From Marinospirillum sp. (GTDB taxonomy: Bacteria; Pseudomonadota; Gammaproteobacteria; Pseudomonadales; Halomonadaceae): DNA of 6,037 nt. Under the pieces are notes generated by a model. The model saw only the letters and a program-made list of their open reading frames with translations. It ran no database searches and was not told the origin of the DNA. Made by a program: the position numbers and the translations under genes. The stretch is from positions 1-6,037 of the forward strand of contig SKHR01000228.1 of assembly GCA_007116865.1 (NCBI GenBank), read 5' to 3'. Shown here in pieces: positions 1 to 5,983 of the stretch; position 1 is the stretch's first letter; the number at the start of each line of letters is the position of its first letter.

Positions 1-819
1 ACCCTGGCGCTATCCTTGTTTCACACCACCTTTAATGTGCTGAACGTCGTGGTTCTGTTCGCCTTTGTGCCTTATCTGGTGAGGTTTGTGGAAAAAATCC
101 AGCCAGATCGTGGCGGTGAAGATGAAGAGTTTCACCTGCAATATATCAGTGCGGGCATGATGACTTCACCCTTGTTCTCGGTCGAGCAGGCACAGAAAGA
201 AGTACAAATTTTTGCCGGTATCATCGAGAAAATGCACACCAAAGTCAGTGCTCTGTTATTTGATCCCGAAGTGGATCGGGAGGCACTGAGCAAGCAGCTA
301 CACAAGCATGAAAAGGCGACAGATCAACTGGAAATAGAAATTTCAGACTATCTGGTGCGCATCAGTGAAAGAACCCACTTGGAGCACTCGCTGACTGAAC
401 GTATCCGCAATATGCAAAGCATGATCAATGATCTGGAGCGCATTGCCGATATTTATTATCAGATCACCAAGCTGTCGGACAAACTCTATGCCTCCAAGTC
501 AGACTGGCCGGAAGAGGCCTTTGATGAAATCAAGGTCATGATGGAAGGGCTGCACGCGGCCATTGATAATATGGTGCAAAATGTAGCCAAGGAACCTTCG
601 CAGGTACGTCTGGAAGAAGCGGTTGCGCTGGAGAAGAAGGTCAACAAGCTGCGTAAACAGTTCCGCAAGAATCACTATGCCCGCTTGGAAAATGGCAACT
701 ACTCCCCCAGAGCCGGGGTGGTGTTTATTGACGCACTCAACCGTTTAGAGCGCATCGGTGATCACGTGATCAATGTCAACGAGTCTGCCTCTGGGCACCG
801 TTTAGGGACTAAACGCTAA
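1..819 (+). CDS. Na/Pi cotransporter family protein, C-terminal part (5' end outside window)
   Basis: The reading frame is open from the first base and ends at TAA 817-819, so about 272 C-terminal residues are visible and the true start lies upstream. Visible residues 8-12 read HTTFN, a signature-like stretch typical of the second repeat of Na+/phosphate cotransporter (NptA/SLC34-like) membrane domains, followed by a final hydrophobic segment (about residues 13-32). From about residue 60 to the end the protein is charged and helical, resembling PhoU: it carries two ERI(A/G)D motifs, LERIAD at 145-150 and LERIGDH at 249-255, which in PhoU proteins lie on the helices that bind metal. The family imports phosphate with sodium across the inner membrane; the PhoU-like tail is thought to be cytoplasmic and regulatory. 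No phosphate-regulon gene is visible beside it, because the upstream side is cut off. Family assignment is confident; substrate is inferred from the family. Confidence 0.88.
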   Translation, partial: TLALSLFHTTFNVLNVVVLFAFVPYLVRFVEKIQPDRGGEDEEFHLQYISAGMMTSPLFSVEQAQKEVQIFAGIIEKMHTKVSALLFDPEVDREALSKQLHKHEKATDQLEIEISDYLVRISERTHLEHSLTERIRNMQSMINDLERIADIYYQITKLSDKLYASKSDWPEEAFDEIKVMMEGLHAAIDNMVQNVAKEPSQVRLEEAVALEKKVNKLRKQFRKNHYARLENGNYSPRAGVVFIDALNRLERIGDHVINVNESASGHRLGTKR

Positions 820-835
820 TCGCTTTTACCTTCGA

Positions 836-863
836 AGGCTGCTCTAATTAAGATGAGCAGCCT
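836..863 (+). terminator. inverted repeat after the cotransporter gene, possible terminator
   Basis: A perfect 9-bp stem (AGGCTGCTC 836-844 with GAGCAGCCT 855-863) closes a 10-base AT-rich loop, 16 bases after the stop codon. The position suits a transcription end signal, but no U-tract follows on either strand, so it could instead be a 3'-end stabilising hairpin or act with the next repeat. Confidence 0.45.
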
Positions 864-868
864 GACGA

Positions 869-896
869 AAAACCGGATGCCTCTTGTCTCGGTTTT
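869..896 (+). terminator. second inverted repeat with T-rich 3' arm, weak terminator candidate
   Basis: AAAACCG (869-875) pairs with CGGTTTT (890-896) around a 14-base loop. The right arm ends in four T residues, as in a short intrinsic terminator, but the stem has only three G-C pairs and the loop is large. It probably supplements the stronger stem just upstream. The rest of 820-948 shows no convincing sigma-70 promoter for the following gene. Confidence 0.3.
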
Positions 897-948
897 GGGT
901 GCTCTTTTGGCGGCTGGACAAATAGGCTAAAGCGATGCTGAGTGATGA

Positions 949-3348
949 ATGACATCGATTGAACGTAACGCTTTCCCACTGACAGTATTTTTACTCGCAG
1001 CATTACTGCTGGGACTTTTGTTCGTGGGTGTTGGCAGCTATGTTCAATACCAGTCAGAACAAAGAGCCGAGCGCAGCCTTGATATTCATGCGAGTGCTTT
1101 GCGTCTTGGTTTTGAAGGGGCTTTGCTGGATGCCGAGCAGCAAATGCTGAGTTTGGCGACCCTGATCGCTGAAGATGACAGGGTGCAGTCCCTATTCGCC
1201 GATGGAGTCAGTGCCTTAATTGAAGGCGACACCAGTCGGACGGATTATTACCGTACTGAGTTGCTGACCTTGCTTGAGCCTCGTTGGAACACCATGCAAG
1301 AGCGTTTCGGTTTGCGTCAGTTACAGTTTCACTTATCCCCCTTTGCCACCTCCTACTTGCGGGTTCACCAGCCAGATCACTTTGGTGATCAATTGGAAGC
1401 GATCCGCCCACTGGTTTCCTCGGTACAGGCGGATCATCAGCCGCGTACTGGTTTTGAGATTGGTCGGATTTATTCGGGTATTCGCGGTGTGGTGCCCGTT
1501 TATTCACCTCAGAGCGAAATGCTAGGGACGCTGGAAGCGGGCACCGCTTTTGATGATTTGCTCGAGCGACTGGATCGCCAATGGGATGCTGGTTTTGCGG
1601 TTTTGCTTCGTGAAGAGCATATTGATAATGCGGTCTGGATCGGTCAACGTCATCTAAGTGGCCCTCAGCTAACCTCTGAGTGTGGCTGTTATCTGGAAGC
1701 CTTTACCCGAGACCAGGTTTTTAGCTGGCTTGAGCAATCCAAGCTGCCACGTGTCGAGGGGGCAGAAAGCCGATCTATACTGCTGGCTGATGAAGCAGGT
1801 AAAGCCTGGCAGGTGATTCGACTTGGGTTGAGAGACTATGCCGGACAGCTGAATCCAGACAAGCCAAATGTGGGTTCTATTGTGATTTGGATTGACCGCA
1901 CTGAGTGGTTGGCAGAGCATCAGAAGAACCGCCTGGATCGAATTTATCTGCTTCTTGCCGCATTTTTAATGGCACTGGCTTTACTCTACGTCGTGGTGTT
2001 GTGGGGGCGTCAGCGCCTACAGCGACGTATCATTCAGGCTACCCAAGCGCTTAAAGAAAAAAACGAGTTATATCGATCCGTTGCAAAAGCCTTATCTGAA
2101 GGTATCGTGCTGCAGGACAAAGACGGCCATATTTTGGCGAATAATCCAGCGGCAGAAACTATTCTGGGCCTTAATCAAGAACAGCTAAAAAAACGGACAT
2201 CTGCCGACCCGGAGTGGCAAGCAATTCATGAAGATGGAACACCTTTTCCTGCAGATCAGCACCCATCAATGCGCTGCCTTAGAACCGGGGAGTCAATCCG
2301 CCAAGTGGTCATGGGTCTTGCGCTACCGATGGGAGAGCGACGCTGGATCAGCATCAATGCAGAGCCGCTCCGTTCAGAGCCGGGTGCGATGCCTTATGCA
2401 GTGGTGACTTCGTTCACTGATATAACTCACCAGCGTGCCGCTGAGCAGGCACTAAAAGTCAGTGAGGAGCGCTACAGGACTGCTTTAGAATCAATCAATG
2501 ATGGACTCTGGGAAGCAGACCTGCTGACGGGTCAAGTTCACTGGGATAAGCGTTGTTATGAGATCTTTGGCTACAAGGATCAGTCATTTGAAGTAACTGT
2601 AGATGCCTGGTTTGACTCAATTCATCCAGATGATCGTCAAAGAATAGAGGCGGTGCTTGAGCAGCACCTGCAGACTGGTGAGCTCTATCTGATTGAGTAT
2701 AGGGCGCGCTGTGCAAATGGACATTGGTTATGGGTTGAAGGCAAAGGCAAGGTGACGGAGTGGTATGACGATCAGCCTGCCAAGATGATTGGTACAGCAA
2801 CAGATATTACCCGGCGTAAAGAAGCCGAAGAAGCCCTGCAGTACTTGGTTGTTACAGACAGTTTGACCGGTTTATCGAATCGACATTACTTTTTCGAACA
2901 AATTCATAAGACCTGCGCTCGCTTTAAGCGCCATCAAGATCAACCTGTTTGCGTGATGATGCTCGATATTGACTACTTTAAGCAGATCAACGACTGCTAT
3001 GGCCATGCAGCGGGTGACCAAGTGCTGGCGACTTTTGCTCGTTTGCTGCGTAAAAATCTCCGTGAGACAGACCTTGCGGCAAGAGTTGGTGGTGAAGAAT
3101 TTGCTTTGCTCTTGTATGACACGACCTTAGCTGGTGCTACTGAGTTAGCTGAGCGGATCAGAGTTGAGGTTGAAAGGACGGCTTTTCAATATGAAGATCA
3201 GATGATATCTGTCACCGTGAGCATCGGGCTGGCGGAAATTACTCTTGGCCAGCGCTGTGGTGAGGATGATCTAAGGCGTGCAGATAAAGCGCTGTATCAG
3301 GCCAAGCACCAAGGTCGAAATTGTGTGGTGCTGGCCGCCGCCAAGTGA
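949..3348 (+). CDS. membrane diguanylate cyclase: double Cache, PAS, PAS, GGDEF
   Basis: The 799-residue product should make c-di-GMP from two GTP at the inner membrane. Order: short cytoplasmic tail; membrane helix about 11-33; periplasmic sensor about 35-328 resembling the dCache_3 double-sensor family (FHLS-x4-SYLRVH, FGDQL, GIRGVVPVY at 178-186); second helix about 332-353; PAS about 372-493; PAS_3-like domain about 505-622 (IHPDDR, GHWLWVEG, GTATDITRR); GGDEF domain about 632-799. Catalytic features look intact: DSLTGLSNR 637-645, LDIDYFK from 672 with the metal Asp, IND 680-682, signature GGEEF 714-718. RETD 705-708, five residues before it, is a canonical RxxD product-inhibition site. 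The start is fixed by an in-frame TGA (946-948) directly before the ATG; only a weak GAG precedes it. The ligand of the sensor is unknown. The gene converges on a LapD-type c-di-GMP receptor, its likely functional neighbour. Confidence 0.93.
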   Translation: MTSIERNAFPLTVFLLAALLLGLLFVGVGSYVQYQSEQRAERSLDIHASALRLGFEGALLDAEQQMLSLATLIAEDDRVQSLFADGVSALIEGDTSRTDYYRTELLTLLEPRWNTMQERFGLRQLQFHLSPFATSYLRVHQPDHFGDQLEAIRPLVSSVQADHQPRTGFEIGRIYSGIRGVVPVYSPQSEMLGTLEAGTAFDDLLERLDRQWDAGFAVLLREEHIDNAVWIGQRHLSGPQLTSECGCYLEAFTRDQVFSWLEQSKLPRVEGAESRSILLADEAGKAWQVIRLGLRDYAGQLNPDKPNVGSIVIWIDRTEWLAEHQKNRLDRIYLLLAAFLMALALLYVVVLWGRQRLQRRIIQATQALKEKNELYRSVAKALSEGIVLQDKDGHILANNPAAETILGLNQEQLKKRTSADPEWQAIHEDGTPFPADQHPSMRCLRTGESIRQVVMGLALPMGERRWISINAEPLRSEPGAMPYAVVTSFTDITHQRAAEQALKVSEERYRTALESINDGLWEADLLTGQVHWDKRCYEIFGYKDQSFEVTVDAWFDSIHPDDRQRIEAVLEQHLQTGELYLIEYRARCANGHWLWVEGKGKVTEWYDDQPAKMIGTATDITRRKEAEEALQYLVVTDSLTGLSNRHYFFEQIHKTCARFKRHQDQPVCVMMLDIDYFKQINDCYGHAAGDQVLATFARLLRKNLRETDLAARVGGEEFALLLYDTTLAGATELAERIRVEVERTAFQYEDQMISVTVSIGLAEITLGQRCGEDDLRRADKALYQAKHQGRNCVVLAAAK

Positions 3349-3371
3349 TCTGCTTCGCAAGCCGAAGCAGA
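3349..3371. terminator. hairpin between convergent genes, possible bidirectional terminator
   Basis: A perfect 9-bp stem (TCTGCTTCG 3349-3357 with CGAAGCAGA 3363-3371) and a 5-base loop start at the base after the cyclase stop codon and end four bases before the stop of the opposing lapD gene. It occupies nearly the whole intergenic gap. No U-tract follows on either strand, so termination efficiency is uncertain, but placement between two convergent stops argues for a shared 3'-end signal. Confidence 0.55.
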
Positions 3372-3375
3372 AATG

Positions 3376-5277
3376 CTATGAGCGACGCACACCTGGCCCG
3401 GTCACACCATCAAGCCCCAGTTCAAACAGGCTTTGAGCCGCTTCTGCATCAGCCACCCCCTCAGCAATCGCTTTGATACCCAGTGAGTGACACAGGGTGA
3501 CCATGTTGCGCAGGATGCCCTGCTGCTGGTAGTTATGCTGGATGTTTTCGCTCAGGGTGGCACTGAACTTAATGTAAGCCAGCCCTAGATCCTGCAAGTC
3601 GGAAAGCCGGGTAAAACGCAGGTCAAGGTGTTCCAGGCCGATCTTGCAAGGCGTGTGCTGAAAGGCTTTGCACAGGCTGCGAAAACCTTGTAAATCCTGC
3701 ACTACGATTTCTTCGGGTACTTCTAACCAGAGGTCTTTAGCCGCCTCGGGGTGCTGACTCAGGCACTGGTCCAACTCGGCAATAAAACGTGCATCAGTCA
3801 AAGACTGCGGGGATATGTTGACCGCGATGGGGTGAGCCTGGTCTTGTATTTCCAGCAATGCGGCTTTAACCACAGCCAGATCCAGCGCAAGCGTCATTTG
3901 TAGACGGGTGATCCAGGGCATGTACAGGCTGGCGGTTTGCCATTGTCCACCGAGCCAGAGGCGTGAAGGTGACTCAAAATGTATCAGCGCTCCCTGTTCA
4001 TCCAGCACAGGGAAATGTCCCAGATTGACGCCGTGCAGTAGTGATTTGTCGAGCGCTTGACGCCATTCATCATGACTCTGATACAGCGCATCAGCTTGAC
4101 TTGTTGAGTGGATGGTCAGCGGTGTCTGTTTGAGCTCGCCGTCAGCCAATGCCGCATCTAGGTTAGCCAGCAGGTTGGCCAGGGTATCCTTGGAGGAGAA
4201 GTCAGTCAGAGCGATTGGAAAGTGAGCCAGGATGTCTTTTTGCTGGGCGTATTTTTGCAGTTGTAATGACAGGTCTGTGAGCGTGGTTTCTACCCCGTGA
4301 CTCTGTGCGCTGAACATCAGAGCAAAGTCTCCACCATTGAGCCGCCCGACAATCAGATCCGGATACTGGTTGATCAGCTCGTGAAGCTGTCGGGCCGTTT
4401 CCAATAGCAGCTGATCAGCTTCACGTCGCCCCAGTACCTGATTGATGCGTTGTAAATTTTGGACGCGCAAAAGGGCAATAGAGCCCGTTGACTGCACCTC
4501 TTCACTGATCAGTCGGTTGCGTAACAAGGAAATAAACGTGGTTCGATTCAGGCAGCCGGTCATTTCATCCTGTTGCAGCTTTTTGCGTAGCTGATCGACT
4601 TTTTGGCTTTCCGTGTCGAGCAGGTGTTTGACTGTCGCCGAGAGCTGGTTCATCGCACTCACTACTTTTTTAAGCTCGGTTGTGCGCGGCGCTTGTGTGG
4701 TGATAAAGCGTCGCTGCCCAATGGCTCTTGCCTGACTGATCACCTGACCAAGGGGGCGGCGAATCCAGTGTGTGAGTGCCCAAGCGAGGCTGAAACTGAG
4801 TAAAAAAACGGCCAGGTACCCCAGCAGCAGCTGTCGAAACTGATACCACAAAGCCATGTGTGCGTAGTGGGTTTGCGCTTGCAGGGTGAGGGTTAGTGGT
4901 GGATGTTCTGCAGACATCACCAGAGCTTGGGCGGGCTCAATCCCTAAGCCACTGACTTGAATAAACCATTGGGGTGCAGGTTTTTCACTGGTATAGCTGT
5001 GACGCTCGGCTAAAACCTGCCCTTGATCATCACTGAGTTGGATGAATTGATAGTGACCACTGCCAAAAAAAGCACTGAGGTAGAGGGGGTGGTGATCAGG
5101 ATGAGAACCTGTCTGGCTGAGAATCAAGGCCAGCGCATTGGCGGCGTCCTGGCTTTGCAGATTAAGTGTTGCCTGCATGTAGCTGCGATTGGCTTGAAAA
5201 CTAACCAAAAGGTTTAAGCTCAGGGTGATCAGAATCACCAAAAGAATAGCGGCCCATAACTGTTTGATCAGGGACAT
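3376..5277 (-). CDS. lapD: LapD-family inside-out c-di-GMP receptor (HAMP, degenerate GGDEF and EAL)
   Basis: The 633-residue product matches LapD along its length: start MSLIKQ, membrane helix about 7-26, periplasmic LapD_MoxY_N-type domain about 27-148 (QDAANALAL, FGSGHYQ, ERH, APQWF), second helix about 149-171, HAMP about 171-222, connecting helix, GGDEF about 237-390, EAL about 400-633. LapD binds c-di-GMP through its dead EAL domain and relays this to the periplasmic domain, which in known systems captures the protease LapG. Both enzyme domains look inactive here: the GGDEF signature is NGGDF (314-318) and its DxDxFK metal motif reads RVQNLQ; in EAL the motif is ESP (435-437), the DDFG region is EHLD (549-552) and AEGVE is AEGVA (605-609). 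N487, E519 and K570 remain. I chose ATG 5277 over an in-frame GTG at 5292 because GGAG lies six bases before it and the family begins MSLxKQ. No lapG adjoins the gene, and the known LapG-contact tryptophan appears replaced (E124). Confidence 0.9.
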   Translation of the reverse strand: MSLIKQLWAAILLVILITLSLNLLVSFQANRSYMQATLNLQSQDAANALALILSQTGSHPDHHPLYLSAFFGSGHYQFIQLSDDQGQVLAERHSYTSEKPAPQWFIQVSGLGIEPAQALVMSAEHPPLTLTLQAQTHYAHMALWYQFRQLLLGYLAVFLLSFSLAWALTHWIRRPLGQVISQARAIGQRRFITTQAPRTTELKKVVSAMNQLSATVKHLLDTESQKVDQLRKKLQQDEMTGCLNRTTFISLLRNRLISEEVQSTGSIALLRVQNLQRINQVLGRREADQLLLETARQLHELINQYPDLIVGRLNGGDFALMFSAQSHGVETTLTDLSLQLQKYAQQKDILAHFPIALTDFSSKDTLANLLANLDAALADGELKQTPLTIHSTSQADALYQSHDEWRQALDKSLLHGVNLGHFPVLDEQGALIHFESPSRLWLGGQWQTASLYMPWITRLQMTLALDLAVVKAALLEIQDQAHPIAVNISPQSLTDARFIAELDQCLSQHPEAAKDLWLEVPEEIVVQDLQGFRSLCKAFQHTPCKIGLEHLDLRFTRLSDLQDLGLAYIKFSATLSENIQHNYQQQGILRNMVTLCHSLGIKAIAEGVADAEAAQSLFELGLDGVTGPGVRRS

Positions 5278-5283
5278 GAGGCA

Positions 5284-5287
5284 CTCC
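5284..5287 (-). promoter_or_regulatory. ribosome binding site deciding the lapD start
   Basis: On the minus strand GGAG stands six bases before ATG 5277. It lies inside the short extension that would be coded if the upstream GTG (5292) were used, so it supports the downstream ATG as the real start. Confidence 0.7.
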
Positions 5288-5332
5288 AGCACTCAGCGGT
5301 TGGGGGGGTCAGCACTTAAAAGTTCTTTGACC

Positions 5333-5360
5333 ATCATACTTATCGTTTGATTGTAAGCAA
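5333..5360 (-). promoter_or_regulatory. candidate sigma-70 promoter of lapD
   Basis: Read on the minus strand, TTGCTT (5360-5355) is followed after 16 bases by TATGAT (5338-5333), five of six matches to the -10 consensus. Transcription would begin near 5326, giving a leader of about 50 bases before ATG 5277. The -35 match is only partial. Confidence 0.45.
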
Positions 5361-5377
5361 GGTTAACAGGGATTGCT
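5356..5377. promoter_or_regulatory. dyad between the divergent promoters, possible operator
   Basis: AGCAA (5356-5360) and TTGCT (5373-5377) form an inverted repeat with a 12-base spacer containing GTTAAC. It overlaps the proposed lapD -35 and lies just upstream of the DUF4168 extended -10, where one regulator could affect both genes. The half-sites are short, so chance is a real possibility. Confidence 0.2.
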
Positions 5378-5386
5378 GCACTTGTC

Positions 5387-5395
5387 TGATATGAT
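5387..5395 (+). promoter_or_regulatory. candidate extended -10 promoter of the DUF4168 gene
   Basis: The sequence TGATATGAT contains the extended -10 form TGnTATGAT; the hexamer at 5390-5395 differs from consensus at one base. No good -35 is seen 17 bases upstream, which extended -10 promoters can tolerate. Transcription would start near 5402 and give a long leader of about 130 bases. Confidence 0.45.
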
Positions 5396-5473
5396 CCGTT
5401 TGCATGGCTAAAAACACGGATTTGATGATGTTCTTTTTCTCGCTCGGATTACATTTCGTTACAGTAGAGTGGG

Positions 5474-5527
5474 AACCTCAGCCTGGGAGTCTTGTCCCGA
5501 ATAGGGCAACTTTTAAAAAATGAGGTT
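5474..5527 (+). promoter_or_regulatory. leader with possible Shine-Dalgarno-sequestering stem
   Basis: AACCTCA (5474-5480) is the exact reverse complement of TGAGGTT (5521-5527), which contains the Shine-Dalgarno sequence of the DUF4168 gene. Folding would close a 40-base loop that holds a smaller hairpin (TTG-T-CCC 5492-5498 with GGGCAA 5504-5509, one bulged T), followed by TTTT. Another hairpin (GGGA 5485-5488 with TCCC 5495-5498) would compete with the small one. This layout fits translational control, but it rests on base pairing seen by eye and matches no riboswitch family I recognise. Confidence 0.35.
5522..5525 (+). promoter_or_regulatory. ribosome binding site of the DUF4168 gene
   Basis: GAGG lies six bases before ATG 5532, a strong site at normal spacing. 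It is noteworthy because the upstream leader contains an exact complement that could mask it. Confidence 0.75.
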
Positions 5528-5531
5528 ATAG

Positions 5532-5903
5532 ATGAAGCATTTAACAAAACTGATGGTCATGGGTGTTTTTTTGATGGGTCTGTCTGGCTGGGCGATGGCG
5601 CAGGCAGATGCTGCGCAGGGCATGCAGCAACAGCAGCAGGTTGAAATGAATTTCTCTGATACCGAGTTACAAAAGTTTGTTGCCGTGCAGCCTGCGCTTG
5701 AAAATATTCGTGAAGATTACACTGGCCGACTGGATGCCGCGGCAGACCAGGAAGAAGCCAACCAGCTTCAACAGGAGGCCGGTCAATTGATGGTTGACGC
5801 GGTCATGGATGAAGGCCTGGATGTGGATACCTACAACAATATCGCCATGGCGCTGCAAGCAGACCCTGAGCTGCGTGATCGGGTTGAGCAAATGATGAAC
5901 TGA
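5532..5903 (+). CDS. exported DUF4168 domain protein
   Basis: The 123-residue protein has a clear Sec signal peptide: K3 and K6, hydrophobic core about 7-20, and the AMA|Q cleavage motif after A23. The mature protein of about 100 residues should be periplasmic or secreted. A short glutamine run (32-36) precedes a DUF4168-like domain from about 41 to 120, recognised from FSDTELQKFV, the helical middle with NIREDYTGRL (58-67), LDVDTYNNIA (96-105) and DPELRDRVEQ (111-120). It is predicted to be almost wholly helical, acidic and free of cysteine. The family has no established biochemical function that I know of. It is transcribed divergently from lapD with its own candidate promoter, leader and terminator, so it is probably a single-gene unit. 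Any link to c-di-GMP signalling is inferred only from position. Confidence 0.85.
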   Translation: MKHLTKLMVMGVFLMGLSGWAMAQADAAQGMQQQQQVEMNFSDTELQKFVAVQPALENIREDYTGRLDAAADQEEANQLQQEAGQLMVDAVMDEGLDVDTYNNIAMALQADPELRDRVEQMMN

Positions 5904-5924
5904 TCCACAGGGGTGGTGCAGAGA

Positions 5925-5955
5925 TAAAAGAGCCGGCAATTTGCCGGCTCTTTTA
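5925..5955. terminator. strong bidirectional intrinsic terminator
   Basis: A 15-bp inverted repeat (TAAAAGAGCCGGCAA 5925-5939 with its exact complement 5941-5955) has a GC-rich core (GAGCCGGC) flanked by A4 on the left and T4 on the right. The central AATTT forms the loop. The symmetric A/T flanks allow termination on both strands: after the DUF4168 gene on the plus strand, and after a probable converging gene on the minus strand. Confidence 0.9.
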
Positions 5956-5983
5956 CTTTAGAGCGCAGAGCGTCCGTTCGACA

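Noticed and set aside
759..772. Perfect 14-bp palindrome TGATCACGTGATCA, resembling an operator
   Set aside because: It lies inside the coding sequence for the conserved GDHVIN stretch of the PhoU-like domain, so codon choice explains it.
2053..2193. Two A7 tracts (2058-2064 approx. and 2187-2193) resembling -1 frameshift slippery sites in the cyclase gene
   Set aside because: The reading frame runs intact through both with conserved domains on either side, and no stimulatory structure is evident.
1208..2800. Open frames of 80-100 codons overlapping the cyclase gene on both strands
   Set aside because: They are fully contained in a strongly supported gene, resemble no known proteins, and lack convincing start signals.
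5278..5292. Five-codon extension of lapD from GTG 5292
   Set aside because: A good GGAG six bases before ATG 5277 and the family-typical start MSLxKQ favour the shorter form.
5625..5640. CAG/CAA repeat in the DUF4168 gene as a variable microsatellite
   Set aside because: Only five glutamine codons of mixed type; too short and impure to suggest slippage.
5667..5939. Minus-strand frame of 90 codons opposite the DUF4168 gene
   Set aside because: It runs through the terminator hairpin and antisense to a recognised family protein; no domain is visible.
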